Shown here: one piece after another, positions 20,701 through 34,507 of the stretch
How the letters are laid out: each line of letters begins with the position of its first letter
Position numbering within the stretch: the first letter of the stretch is position 1
Assembly: GCA_023238725.1 (NCBI GenBank)
Contig: CM041534.1
Span: 23,310,303 to 23,374,302, forward strand
Direction of reading: 5' to 3'
DNA from: Scortum barcoo
Lineage: Eukaryota; Chordata; Actinopteri; Centrarchiformes; Terapontidae
DNA: 64,000 bases
Position numbers and translations under genes: made by a program
Notes under the pieces: model-generated
Databases searched by the model: none
What the model was told of the DNA's origin: nothing
The model's input: only the letters and a program-made list of their open reading frames with translations

Positions 20701-23700
20701 ACTTTTTTTGTTGGAAACTTCAAGTTAAAAGAGCACAAGTGCTGAAGGCAGGAGGATGAAACTTATTTTCACCGTAGGGCGGTCGACTAACAGGTTAATT
20801 CACACCTCCAGCTCCTTTTGTGAGAGTCTTTGTGCATGTATGGCTGTTCAAACTTGTGTGATTGTGTGTTTATTATTATCGCTATGATTCAAGGTTTAAG
20901 TTGCCATCATGTGTTGGGAGTTTTGGCCCAGAGGAGGAAACCTTAAATCCCTTCCTCTAAATCTCAAACCCCCCGAGCGAGCAATCTTGGAGTGCTTTTT
21001 TTAATCCTGATTTGAATTTTGAATGAACGAACATCCCCCTCAAAAAATTCAGCCTCATTGCAGCGTGTCCTCTCACAGAAAGATGCTTAAAAATGTGTGT
21101 TTTGGTTGGTTTTGATCACATAAGCTGCTCCAACACAACCACACCTTCGTCCCAGAGGCACGGAGCCTTTAACCACCTGTGTCCGCCGCCGTCTAATAAA
21201 TCAGGGAAGCACTGTGGTGTTAATTGTCTCTCGCCAAGGGCTTCTGTCGCTATAGCATTTCCAGCCGGCGCTATAATTGCGAGAACAATTAGTCGTAACA
21301 GCCCACAACAAAGTATTAATTAAGCAAACAAAGACATGAGCTCTGCTGCCACAACAGAGACTGTAGATATATTTGAACTGGGAAAAAGTATTTCCCCCGT
21401 GACAGGCGACTATTGTACCGCTAATCTTCAGATGGGAATTCAAAAGCAAGCAGATCCCCGAACAAACACACAAACAATAACATAAAGACATTAAGTGCTT
21501 ACTGTTTAGCACAGTGAGGCGTTTAAAGTCTGTAATAATAGGTTTCCATCATGTTTACAAGTCACATGAAACATGAGCTGGTTGGCCTGGAGAGAAACAC
21601 TCACTGGTGATTTCCATTATTTGGTTGGTTTGGTTTGTTTTTTTTCTTTTTTTGAGTCAAACAAAACTGTGTGTTTCTTTGCAGGAGTCTCATGAAAATT
21701 TATCACCTTTTATTATTATTAATGAGCTGATTGGCGTTGTTTAGATATTTTTGTAAGTGCAAACAAGATGCTTTATTGTGAAGGAGAAAGGAAAAATTAG
21801 AATATAAGTTATGAAAAAATAAGTTATTTATAAAGACAAGTTCAGATGGCATGATTTACTTTAACTTTGATAGCACTCCATTATTATTACAGCAATCCAG
21901 CAATTCCTATATTATATATATGGAGCACAGGTCTCTGTAATACACCACCATTTTACTTTATGTATTGATTATTTAAAAGTGGATTACAAGCAGATCTTTT
22001 ATTGCATTGTGCCCGTAAGTGAATGAATAGAGCTGAACTCCACACCGGTGGCTTATCAAAGCATTAATAGGTTCACTTAGGTGATGCTTTAGTGTTCGGC
22101 CATTACCTGATGGTCATTAAGTCGACATTTTCATCCACTTAGGGCTTTTTACACTCCACAGGGGCATTAACCATCTCTGTAAGCTTAAAATAATCTTGGT
22201 TGTGCTGTGACAGGTATAAACGCTTTAGCTGCACAGTCACGGCTAAAGGAAAAAGGAAAAAGCGAGGGGAGCGCTGGGTGTACCGAACACGCTGTTTCAG
22301 CTACCTCTTTATAACTTTTGCAAATCGGTTGCCAAGTTTGGTCCATTTTCCTCCTCACTGCCTCCCACTGCTTCCCCGCTGTATCTCGAATTTTTGCGTA
22401 TTTTAGTGGACTGGACGTGATGAATTGCACAATTGGTCCCATTTTGGGGAATAACTGACTGAAGGAACCGTTATTGAAGGACTTTCAGAGTGTTGTACTC
22501 GGTTGTACCCACGAAAAGTGATGGAAGTTGTTAAGAGAGGATAAAGATAAAGAGGGAAGTTGACTATTTTTTCATCTACGTAAACCAAAAAACTTTTGCA
22601 AGGGAGGGATAATGTCTTTTATTTCATGTTTGTTGCACTCATTATTATCTAATCCACTCTAAAAACTGTCTTAATTCAACACTGATTGGTCCGTCTGTCA
22701 AACAATCACTATTTTTGTTAAGGCCATGAACATGCTGCGTTTATGGCATCCATGGTGTTAAAAGTTGTGCTCTGTAGGTGTGCTCATTGTTCCCCATCCT
22801 CATGAAAACGCCTATGGTGCAAAAATACAGTAATCTTGCCTCTAGTGCATATTTAAGACCTTTTACAGGCTCATTTTTTAGAAATTCTTCAACTCCTGAA
22901 ACATTAAAACATAAAAAAAAACCCACTGAAAAGTCATCTGAAGACTGCGTTTTCAACTTAAGGACCCAATGTTAGCTTAGCTGGCTGCAAGGCATTCAAA
23001 ACCTCTGTCAGAAATAATTATTTCTTACTTTGGACTGATAAATCTACCACTGTATAATTGCAAACTACATAAGTGTTGAGCTAGAACAGACAGCGTAAAG
23101 TTTAACTAAGGGGAGTCAGTGCTGCGGTGTAGAAATAAAAACATGAGTAAAACATAGAAGAGGTTGCCAGGAAGAAAATTTCATGTTAAGGTACGTGCTC
23201 TTGTTTATCTTGACGTGATGGTGGCATCCAGATTAGATGATTTGCTCCAACAGAAATGTTTCATATCAAACAGCAAACACTCATCATCAGCCTCGCGCGT
23301 CACATTTTCATACATGTCTCTGTTTGGTAACGTCATTTAACAAAATGCTTTCTCATTCCTCACACAGCGTTTCGATCCCCTCGTCCTCCTGCACTCAGAT
23401 GCTACAGCTGACATCAATAAGGTCTGTGAGGGTTCGGTGCTTTGGGCTTAAGTGGGGCCCTGGAACTGGACTACTCAATTGTCAATTCTTTCTCATGCCT
23501 TCTTTTGTGCCCTCTGTAAGACATCTGATATCAAATCTACACACAGATCCACAACAAAAGAGGATGAATAACAATCCAGCAAAGTTTACTCTCCAGCTGA
23601 GGTTGCATCACATGAGACGTGACAGACAAGAAGAAAAATCACCCCGGGAGTCGGCATTTGAAATGATGCATCACGTCTGAGCGGCTCTGTTGCTCTCAGT

Positions 23701-24624
23701 GGACGGACATGTGACGTCTGAAACTCAAAGTACAAAGAAGTGTTCCAGAAAGAGAAAGAGACAACTTGGGAAGAGATTTCGGAGAGTATGAACTTATCGA
23801 TTGTCTGCTGTATTTCAAGAATAAAAGATACAGGAAGATTGAAGTAGATCATATAAAACAATTACTGTTAATTCTTTCTTTATTCTATTCTTTATTATTA
23901 CATCACCAAATTTATAAAGCAGCAGGAACAAATTTCATAAAGTACTTTCATCTGCACCAGCAATCTGATGGCATTATAGGAAAATAAAAACGATGCCGTA
24001 TTGAGCAACTGAGCCATGATTATATAAGTCAATTATTATGAGTGCAGGAATACACAATCACTAGATATTCATAACAAAAATAGTCCGGTGCTGGGCTCCG
24101 CTGTGCAGCCAGGACCTGCATAACCCAGACACTCATGAACCCCGCTGGCTCCATGAAAGTCCCGCTCCTGAGCTCCAAGAATATTATTGTAATGATTTTT
24201 ACAAACACTTCCAAAAATCGATGAATGCGGCTTGACTACGGCCTGCGTTGAGACCAGCTGCACGATCTGTGATTAGAAAGAGTGTGATTTCTGGCTCTAA
24301 AGATAATCTCTGCCATTACTTTGCTTTTGGCTCGCTGGTCTGAAGTCTGCAAAGTGGCCGCTGCTGGTCCAGAGAGGAGGAAAAGAGCCGACTCAGGCCT
24401 CTACCATAAAACCTCATAATGCCAACCTGAGGGGGGTTTATAGAAATATTAGTATTTCATCCTCAGTAAGTGTGCAGGTGTACAGCTGTGCAGCACGTTA
24501 TGACCAAACAACCAAATGTACTGTGAAAAGGAATTTGTGCAGCAACAGTAATAAAATAAGTAATTAATCCAGCATACAGTCTTTGAAAGTAAAACAGTCA
24601 GTTTTAGTGCAATGTAACTGTACT

Positions 24625-24835
24625 GGACAGTACATTTACTTAAATACAATTTTGAGGTAATTGCACTTTGAGTATTTCCATTTTTTCTTTAAGGTTACAC
24701 TGATAAATCTCAGAGGGAAATATTGTTCTTTTCACGTCTCTACATCTATTCAATAACTGAAATGACCAATTACTGTTTACTGAATTACTGGATTGAGTGA
24801 ATTATTGTTCATTATACATCATTATGCATCAATAT
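24625..24835 (+). repeat. Percomorph 'AGTACTTTTACTT' repeat, copy 2
   Basis: It contains AGTACATTTACTTAAATACA, TTTTGAGGTAATTGCACTTT, GAGTATTTCCATTTTTTCTT and CTCAGAGGGAAATATTGTTC, the 5' half of the family seen at 5361. Confidence 0.6.
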
Positions 24836-24858
24836 ATAATATATATATATATATATAA
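24836..24858. repeat. (AT)n microsatellite
   Basis: An AT dinucleotide run directly after the repeat copy at 24625-24835. Confidence 0.85.
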
Positions 24859-27024
24859 AATTGGACTGTGATGACCAAGCACAAGGTCTGTAATGACATG
24901 TTCACATTGAATAACTCACATCACCCTGTTGTCTGGCGGTAATGCTGAAGACCTCAATCCCTGTGTACCTTCAATAACAACGTTTTTTGATGATTTATTT
25001 GTATAATACTGTTTTATACATTTAGTATGGTTAACCTTAGAGAGAGACTGTGACAGACTGAAGAAAATGAAATGGCTGAACACTTAGAAATGTAAGGAAA
25101 AGGTCAGTGAAAAGGCCTTTTTGCCTCTCTAAATAAACTTGTTGATAATTGATGTATCTTGTTGAACTTACCTGGCCTTTCCCATCCACCTCCTCACCTG
25201 GAATTTCCCTCATCATCATTACTTAAACTGACCCACTTCCATTGTTTCCCTTTTCTTTTCATCCAAGGTGCAATATTGGTTTCCTGCCTCGTGTTGCGTT
25301 CGAGTTTCTGTAACGTGAACCTTCACCTGTATCTGTAAGCCACTGAAATCATCCTGCTGCCTCGTCTGTTTCCACTCTCACACAGTCGTGACGATAAGTT
25401 ATATGTAATATCACCCAAATTAGTTTTAGTTGTTCATTTGACCTCTCTGCCGTTCAGTACCAAAGTTAATATGGAGAAAAAAAAAAAAGTATTTCAGGAA
25501 TAGAACACAAAATGAGGACAGAACATGTGTTCATTTGACTTCTTAAATTTGGCATTTAGCAAAAAGATGGATCCATTTTACAAGCAGATTCCAATTATTT
25601 CCATCGTAGCACATCCTGTATGTTGCTTATTATACATTTGTACTCGAAGCCTTAGGGCCTGACTCAGGGATGTTTTTTATGGACTGTTTTGTGCCTTGAG
25701 CTCATCTGCTTGAGCTGCTTTTATTTTCAAAGAAGCACTTGAATGCGGCAACTTGTTAATCCCTCAGCAGGAAAAAGGTCATATGATGCTGTCAGTTTTT
25801 TTCTATATATATTGTGTGACTGGATTCATAGAAAGAAAGGAGTTTCTGTAGGGAAGATCACAATAATTTAAAGTTTTTCAGTGCAGTTGCACAATAAAAC
25901 ATCACGTTTCAACATTCGTCATCTGTTGGAATATGAAATCTATAAAAACCGACCACTAAATTGGAAATCTATCTGGTGGATGCCGGATCTCCCTCTGAGG
26001 ATTGAAATGATCTCAGGATGGGAGCGGAGGTGGAGATGCATTAAAACCACAACGAGATGACGGCCAAAGGCAGCTGAGCGAGGGACTGCTTTTAAATTCT
26101 TGCAACGGCGCAATGATTGATTTTACTGAGAAGTCTTCAAAAGCAGAAGTTGTAAATTACAGTGTGAGACGTTGACAGTGTGGAGAAATATACGGCTGGG
26201 GTAGAAACAAAAAAAAGCTAGTAAATGGACCTTGAGCATTAGTGTTTAACATCACACTGAAGTTGCCGTCTTTATAAGAAGTATGTTCAGTCTGTGTCCT
26301 CCCTTTGTAATGCTCTTTACATGCTTTAATGTGTGAGGCGTTGGCCTACACCCTGAACACATTAAGGGGAAGTTTCTTCTGGATTCTGTGTTAAAAAAGA
26401 GACTATAGTATCATTTAAGGTTAGAAACTCTCCCTAAAGCCTCCACACTCTTGAGTCGGAGGAGTTTCTCAGCACACTCAGCACTTTTCTGGACGCAGTT
26501 TTCCTTAATGACGTACAAAACAACTTAACACATCAGTGACCCCAGATGGCGGCAAGAGAAAGGAGGAATTTGCGATGACTTCAGTGCAAAAAAGTCCTGC
26601 TGTATGAGAAGGGAAATTGCACAAACACACAGTTTATTAATGTGATGTGAAGGACACCACAGTGGTGAGAGGTAGTGAAAGTTGAATCACAGTTTCGTGT
26701 TTGGATTCATCGCCCGCTGTGTGTCCCGGCTGCAACCGAGATGCAACAACCAAAACATCATGAAGGAAAGAGCTTCGAGAGGCCAAAGAAAAGAAAGCAC
26801 ATTGTTTTATAATGAGGCCTCGTCTACCTGCTGGGCAACTTTGATCATGACTGGGGCAAACTGTGTGGAGCCTACTTTATCCTTTTTCTTTGTTTTACTA
26901 TTTTAGCCGCAGCCAAACAACAGAAATTATATCTGGAAAATATTTTCTCTGAAAAAAAAGTGTTTTAATGAAATTTGTCGATTTAATTGTCTGCAAGTGA
27001 CCAGATTAGATTACTTGAACTGAT

Positions 27025-27150
27025 GCTTACTACTACTGCAGCTACTTTACAGATCTGGTAACTAATTATAGAATAAACTACAATTGGATGATTACTACAT
27101 TTACTTTTGGTACTTTATATTAGTTTTAGGCCAATCCTGTTACTTTTTTT
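27025..27150 (+). repeat. Percomorph 'AGTACTTTTACTT' repeat, short fragment
   Basis: GCTACTTTACAGATC and TACATTTACTTTTGGTACTT resemble the family seen at 5361-5732. It is short and diverged. Confidence 0.35.
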
Positions 27151-28461
27151 TGGGGCTTGAACGCTCAACTCAAAGCATTAGTTCACTCCACTGAAACGAA
27201 CTTTGAATGTCTCTGACCTTTGTGAAGGTGTGTGACGCTGATTGGACTCACCTGTGCCCTTCCAGGTGTTCACTCCGGCCTCTGATAGCTGGCATCCATC
27301 CTGCATGTTGATCTTAGTTTTCATAAATTATGTGTCAGTAAACTTCCTGCATGTGTACTTAAATAATACGGAGTTCAAGTAATTCCACCTGCTAACATGT
27401 TTCCTGGTAGTCTTATTTAGGTTCAGATCACAGTTTGTTTTCTGGAAAGATAAACCGTAAAGATAGTTAAACATTAAAAGGTTTTGTTGAACCGTTTTAT
27501 CTGTAACCCGTGTGTGAGTCTACCTGGGTGTGTGAATCATCAGACGTTTTCCAGAAATAATAAAATCAGGTGCTGAGAGTCAGGGATTTGGTCTTTGCTC
27601 AAGGATTATCAGAGCCATGTGTTCAGTCTTGGATTTAATTAAATTAATTTGCCGGTGTGAGATATTTTCTTTGCCAAACTGAGAGAAAACGAGCAGGTTT
27701 CAGCGAAGTGAAGCCGCTGAATGAAGTCTGAATTCATCCTGCGCCCATGTTTTAGTTTCTTTCTGCTGCTCGGCGTCATTCAAGAGGCAACAGAGGCATG
27801 TAAGATGGAGGACAGGGGTAAGCTCTAATCTCTTCCCCGTGACCCAGATGAAATCCTGAGAACAACCAGGGCGCTGGCAGAGCTCAGCCCATGTCTCAGA
27901 AGTACCTCCCTCGACCAGCACACACAACTGTGACCTGAGCAAACACCATTCAACACCAGCAAACGGACTTTGTACACCCTCAAGAACACAAAACACCAAA
28001 GCCCCAAAGTATTATATAAGTATTAACGCCAACTGTTAATCACATTCAAGAATATAAAAATGGAGCCAACAAACAAGTAAATAAACTAGTTTGAGGATCA
28101 ATGCTGGATAAAGTGTGAGTATAACTAAAATTATTAAGAATTACATCAGAGTTAGCTAATAAAACAATTAAATTGGCTGCACTTGGAAGTCTTTTAGACC
28201 TTTTTCTGGATTCTGGTTTTAGTTAAACATTAATTTTATAGCATCAACCTCTAATGGAGCAGTTGCTGTTTAACTAGGAGAACAATGCAGCAACTAACTT
28301 GTCGTAAATCGCTTGTTTCAGCGACGCCACCTGCTCACGAGGAAGTGCTTGTTTGTTAATCATTAGCGTACTTTACTGCAAGTTTCATTCACAAAAATAT
28401 TAGCAAAGAGTAAAAAGAAGAAAAGCAACACATTTAGCCGTTAGTTGTGCTTCTAGAAGAC

Positions 28462-28787
28462 CAGTCAGAAAGGTTTAATAATATATGTTAGTGACGTATC
28501 AGCGCTGTGGTAGAGATAAAGAGGAAGTGATTTGACATGAACTTAGATGCTAAAAATACATCTTTCTAAAGCAAAGTGGTCCATAATGAGAGGAAATTAA
28601 AGGAAGACTTTCAGTTAAGTTCTGTCTTTACATTCGTTCGGGTTAAGGAATTACACGTCACAGGTCAAAATTTTTCCTTTGTGAAGAAAGGAAGATCCGT
28701 TCTAGTTCAGGTTTGGACAACTAGTATTGGTATTGGTACAAAGTGCTGTGTTTCTGAAAGCAGAAATCACCAGTTTGAGCACTAACA
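28462..28787 (+). repeat. Direct duplication, copy A
   Basis: It shares CAGTCAGAAAGGTTTAATAA, TGTGGTAGAGATAAAGAGGA, AAAGTGGTCCAT, CACAGGTCAAA and AAAGCAGAAATCACCAGTTT, in order, with 29927-30467. It is not coding. Confidence 0.8.
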
Positions 28788-29469
28788 CGATGATTTACTC
28801 AGCAACCCCTGCTGATATTCACGGTCATATTCATCGAAGCAGAAATATTACACTTACCTTTATGCGCATTGTCAAGAAAACAAACTTATTAACCCGAGCT
28901 TCACATTTCATTGCCGTATATTTATTGTTACATCTGTCTCGTGGCAGGTCGTGATGTTTTTTGCTTTTCACCTGCAGAAGCGGAGTCCTCGCTGCAGGGT
29001 TCAACGAGCCACCGGAGCCACTCGTTCATCATTTCGTGCATTCTCCATTTGTTAGGAGGCTGAAAGCTCAAATTTTCTCATTTCTGTTCTGCTCAAAGGC
29101 ATAAATCACACGTTCAGAAGGTCCCAAAAAATTCCCCACTCGTGACAGGAAAGTAAATGGACATCCTCCACAGTTCTGTATATATTTTATATTTCTAAAA
29201 AATATTCCTCTAATGTGGGCTGTCAGACAAATGTCAGACAAAATGCCTACTCCTGACACTTCAGAGCACACGAAGAGCAAAATATGCATTTTTGTAGAGA
29301 AGCTGAGCAATGATCCTTTTTTTCTTGTGATGGAAAGTAATGAAACTCTTTGCTTTATGTCCCAACTAAAAGAAATGTGATAATCAATTAAAATAAATAA
29401 AGTTAATTACTGAGTGTTGGTGTGAGTTAAACAAAACACTTTTTTTCATACCCAGCAGACACACAGCAA

Positions 29470-29690
29470 CATCATCAAGCACTTGGATTTTAAGATTTTA
29501 AAGTCCAATATTCTTTGTCTCCACCATCTCTTGAGAAACGACGTCAGCTCTTTAGATGCTAAATGCTCCAATATGTTCACCATATCTGGTTTTTTAGAGC
29601 TTTATTTGCTGAAAATAGCTGCCATTGTTGCTGGAAACAGGACTGATTATTTCGACTTTGAACTTTACTGTAAATATCATAATCAGAATA
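29470..29690 (+). repeat. Teleost interspersed repeat ('GCTAAATGCTCCA-TATGTTCACCA' family), copy 1
   Basis: TTTAGATGCTAAATGCTCCA, ATATGTTCACCA and GAAAATAGCTGCC occur in the order of a common fish repeat. A relative lies at 40110-40440. Confidence 0.5.
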
Positions 29691-29926
29691 CGTTATTTAA
29701 CACAGGTGGAAATTTGATATTAAATTTGGTAATATGTCACCTTATTTAACCAAAACAGGAAGCTGAGTTTGTTAACTTTACCGTAGTTTAATGTTATGTC
29801 CATCAGTTTTAATGTTTCTTTCTGCTAGTCGGTATGACAGATATATCTAAATACTACAATTCCCACGAGTCTTAGCCACAATTAGCACACAGAAGAAGCA
29901 AGTCGTGAACGCTCCACTGCTAGTTT

Positions 29927-30467
29927 CAGTCAGAAAGGTTTAATAATACATGTGTTAGTGACGTATCAGAGCTGTGGTAGAGATAAAGAGGAAGTGATTT
30001 GATTTGAAATTAGCTGCTAAAAATGCACCTTTCTAAAGAAAAGTGGTCCATTAGGAGAAGAAATCAAAGGAAGACATTTATGTGCAGTTAAGTTGTCTTC
30101 ACATCCGTTCAGGTAAAGGAAGTATAATGTCACAGGTCAAAGTTTCTCCTCTGTGAGGAAAGGGAGACCTGTTCCACACTTGTACGACAGGTCGTTAAAA
30201 TTACAACTATGAAAAACTTGGTGAATGTGTGCTACTTTAGGACAAATATCCTAAAACTCAGGGTCTAATAATTAATATGGATGAAGACCTTGAAACTCTC
30301 AAAGCAAAAAGACACGAGTAACTCCTTCTTTTTTGCCATCGTCTCCCTCTCAGCATATTTTAAAATAAAGTGAGGCCTCATTGGTACAAAGTGAGAGTCC
30401 CTATTGGTCCCTCTTGGCTCAGTGCCATGTTTCTGAAAGCAGAAATCACCAGTTTGAGCACTAACAT
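29927..30467 (+). repeat. Direct duplication, copy B (with about 200 nt extra sequence)
   Basis: It matches copy A at 28462-28787 in the same orientation and order, but about 30195-30420 is additional before the shared CAGAAATCACCAGTTTGAGC end. Confidence 0.8.
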
Positions 30468-33129
30468 TCGGTAACAAATTAGCAAAGTGCACAATTAGCA
30501 CACAGAAGAAGCTAGTCAGAGGCAGAAATCCAATTTAAAATGCTTTGTTGTCCAAGTGGGAAAAAAAACGCACAGTTGTTGCCGATTTCATCCAAAACTG
30601 ACCTTAAGTTCCTACAAATTTTGCACTTTTGCTCGCTGGTAGCATCGCACAAAACTGTAATCGGATATTTCAGACTGAAATGCACCCTGGGAGTCGTAGT
30701 TAACTTCTCTCCTCACCATTTAATGTAAACAAACCTCTTCCTTTCTGACATTTTTACATCTTTTGTGTTGATGATTCGACCAGGAGAGTTTCATTTACAT
30801 CCCAACTTTAGAAGCTTTTCTACCACCAATCTCCCGATTACATAATTATTTGATTAACTGTCCATGTAAAGATATTGATTAGTAGACCTTTAACCATATA
30901 TAACTCTCTCTTAATAAATAAAAGTAAAGTGATACAGGTACATGAAGTAACAGGTGGATAACTGCTGTTATCTGTCAGTGTTACTGATCATCTGAGAGAA
31001 AGCCCGTTGGAGGATGTTAGTCGGTGACAGAGTTCAGACTCCTTCACTGTTACTATAATGGGTTTCATTAAGGGATGAGGGCACAGAGAAATAGGCAGTC
31101 ACACAGCTAATTGATTTTCTTTTGTTCCCTGCTGCATGTGAATCTGAGCTGTGCGGCCTTATAGTTTTCCTGCAAGAGTAACCTGGTAAAAAGCACAAAA
31201 AGGAGATCTGCACTTTTTTGAAATGTCTCGTAATATCATTATAGGGGAATACCACTTGAAAAATTGCCTGTCTTTTCAATAGACATGCACAATGCAGCTG
31301 GGCCCTGAAAAGGAAGAAGTCTCAATGGAAAATAGAGCAGAAGATCAGACCACCTAAGATTAAAGTTTCCTGATTTTATGTGTCTGAATGTGAAACATGA
31401 ATGTTTTCTTTTGCTAATAATCACTACTGAAGCAGTGATTTTGAAATAAAAATGTATGAAGTGTCTTCAGCATATCGAGATGTTTAAATGGAAACTCATA
31501 TTATTTTACAGAAAAGTGTCAGTTTTCTTGTCTTGTCTTACTGCTCAGACTTTAACAGAGAGAAGCTGGGATCTCGTGTTTTTGGAGTTAGCGAGGTAAA
31601 TTCAGGAAGTCTCAGCCTCTGTTTGATGGATTTTCCTTGTCCTGTTTCTTGTGAGTGCTCCAAATGTAGGAAAGTGCAAAACTAAAACATTGAAATACCC
31701 TCCCAAGATAACTTCTGTTTCAGATGCTGTTTGATTGCGTGAATCTGTACTGTACTATTTCTCTACTTTATCATGCAGTACATACACTGCTGAAATATAT
31801 CTTTTGTCTTTTATATATATTTTTAAGCGCTTGGGATGGCAATCGGTCAGGTTGGTTAATAATCTACCAGCCAAACATCAGCCTTTAAGCCTCGTCTGAT
31901 AGAGGGGAAGCCTCACATCAGTGTTGAGCTCAGTTAGCAGGAAATTATGAACTATTTCTAATTTATATTGACTATTTTAATATACTGAGTCATTAGAAAA
32001 ACTTAACATAAAAAAAGACTCAAATAATCCATCTTCCCACTCAATTAGCTGTGCGAGGGTGGCGTACAAACATAAACTTGCGTGATGACTCTGGCCTTGT
32101 GTTAGTGGGAAACTCAGCAGTCGTGTAGCTTCCTGCTGCTTCCCAGTCAAAATACATTACACTGGTATCACTGAGCTGGCAGGAGCCGCCCGCTGTTTGC
32201 AAGCCCTATTAGCATAAACCCTGACCTGAGCTGTCGTCACAGGACGTCGTTCTGCAGCTCTTTAGACTCATAATGTGGTCTGTTTTCTTAGTATGCACAC
32301 AAACATTACACTACATCGCTTATTATTATTATTCACTAGAGTGTGCACAAATGACTGATCCCTCAACAGTTTGATAGAAAATATAAAGATCTTAATGTGC
32401 TGCAATTTAAGCATATTTCTGTATTTGATTTTTTGTATTAGCAGCACATTTTGTAATGAACATGTGCTCTGGTTTTATTTCTTTGAACAACTTTGGTGCT
32501 CTCATTTGCTCATGTCTTTATCTAACTACATGTGTTTTCTAAGGTTTAAAATTATTGTGTCATACAGGGTGAACTATTTATTATAATAATAATAATCCAA
32601 TTCTCTAACTAGTTTTTAAATGAATTCCCCAAAGCATGCAAGCAAAACAAAAAAATACAGAAACAGAAAGAAGGCAAGGCACAATGAATTGGCTCATTTG
32701 GCATAGGACTAAAATATAATTTGAGACAATGCATTTATAGTCATACATTCAACAAACCAGAATAATGCAAACAAGTGCCTGAGTGTTAAAAAGGAAACAA
32801 AACAACAAAGGAGAGATTTTAATTCACATCAAGTCACGCTTCCAGATAGTCAATACAGCAGCCAAACAGGCAATGCGATAGTGTTCAAAGGTACAAAATG
32901 TTGTCCAGAAGAAAGACTGACTTATAGCATAATCTTAGAGTATCCACAGTCGTGTGTTTTGTTATTTTTTTTATACAGAAAACAGTATCAAACATTAGGC
33001 AAAGTCATCTCATGACAAAACCAAGAACATATGCATGCAGTTTTTTTTTTTCATAATATTGAGCTTGCATACAAAGGCAGACAGATTACAAAATCAAAAT
33101 CACATGTCGGTTGTATTCATTACATATTC

Positions 33130-33132
<3 letters not shown>

Positions 33133-33161
<29 letters not shown>
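33133..33161. repeat. (GA)n microsatellite
   Basis: A perfect GA dinucleotide run. Confidence 0.95.
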
Positions 33162-33163
<2 letters not shown>

Positions 33164-34493
33164 ACTGCTGTGTCAAGGAGTATATTGAGATGCCAACAAG
33201 GTTTCACAGCCAGTTTGTGCCTCACAAATCAATGTGGCTGAAGAGGCTCTTAACACTTAAAGAAGCCGGAGATGTGAGGGCCAGCGTGATGCATTAAACA
33301 TTTCATTCCCCGGCTCTGAAGGTGTGATATCATTTAATCAAAATAAAAAAAAAATCTCCAAAATGAATGAAACATGGTGTGAAACAATAAAACTATGGGT
33401 CAAAGAGGTAAAATAACATCCCAAATGAACGGCTGTTTATCACGGTCCACCGGTGAGTTAAAAAGATTGTAAAAAAACTTGTCAGCCACACCGAGAGAAT
33501 CGACATGCTCCTAAAAACAAACATGCCCGGCCTCATGGTGACGCGAGGTAAACACAAGAAGCTGTTAGCTGAACTGCAAGCCTGACAGGAATCCTGAACG
33601 TTACGCGAGGACTATTTGTGTGGCGTTTCTGTGTGAGCAGTCGGCGCATGGTGGAAATTCACAAATAAGGTGGGTGTAGGGTGGGGGAGGGGGGGTTGGC
33701 ATGCAGAAAAAGGTCATACAGCGGATTCAAACTCATATAAAATCACAAAATACATCATAGCATGCATCCCAGCCTACTGATCCATGAGGGCAACTCAAGT
33801 TAGAGGTTTGTAAGTTTCCACGAACTCATTATAGAAAACTTTAACATAAAATACTGAATGGAAAAAAACATAAATAATTTAACAGGGTAAAGGGGGTCAA
33901 CTTCAAATTTTAGTCAGTATATGTCTTGAATGATAAAGACCCTGGTAGTTTGCTCCAGGGCGGCGAGTTCAACCATCTCTATTCCCAGATAAGTGCTCAA
34001 ATACAGAGCTTTTAATTTGACATGTCAACAATATCAACAACACAGAGCACTAAGCTGCACATTCATAGAGGATTTACTGTGGAATAGAAGGGGTTAAACA
34101 TTTACGTTCGGTTTCAAACATTTATATTGGAGCTGCTTACATAAAAAAACAAAAACAAACAAACAAAAGAAAAACAAAAATAGATGCAACAACATATTAA
34201 CAATATAGATACACGGCTAGTAGATTAAAAATTCTGCCCTTCACAGCCCAGCCCATCTCAGCAAAGCTTGCATTGCACAATCGACTTTAGCGAGGGCGAG
34301 TTTGCCCTTTTTCAGCAGCAAACTGGAACTTCAGCAAGAAATAAGCTGTTGTAAACAATACATGCTTTTGTTGTTATTGTTGGTTTTTTTTTTTAGATTT
34401 GACGTAAACATTTTTTTTTAAAATTCGGCCCTTTTTGACATACAGCAGAGACATTTTCAGCCTCGTTACAGCTGAAAATGCCGTCAGCGAGTG

Positions 34494-34507
34494 TTTATTT
34501 ATTTATT
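34494..34507 (-). terminator. Candidate doc2 poly(A) signals (three overlapping AATAAA)
   Basis: On the minus strand AATAAATAAATAAA gives three overlapping AATAAA hexamers, implying a 3' UTR of about 2.8 kb. A lone AATAAA near 32577-32583 is an alternative further downstream. Confidence 0.3.

Larger units (their letters stand above)
18901..33000. other. Intergenic region between castor2 and doc2
   Basis: No exon with recognisable homology on either strand. It holds AT-rich sequence (18890-19640), a LINE-tail-like repeat (20407-20700), interspersed fish repeats, a direct duplication (28462-30467) and a few complex blocks (19650-20160, 21130-21470) that could be regulatory. Confidence 0.65.

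Noticed and set aside
23237..23680. 147-codon open frame on the plus strand
   Set aside because: No family is recognisable, its composition is Ser/His-rich and random-looking, and there are no splice-site or homology cues. Such lengths occur by chance in 64 kb.
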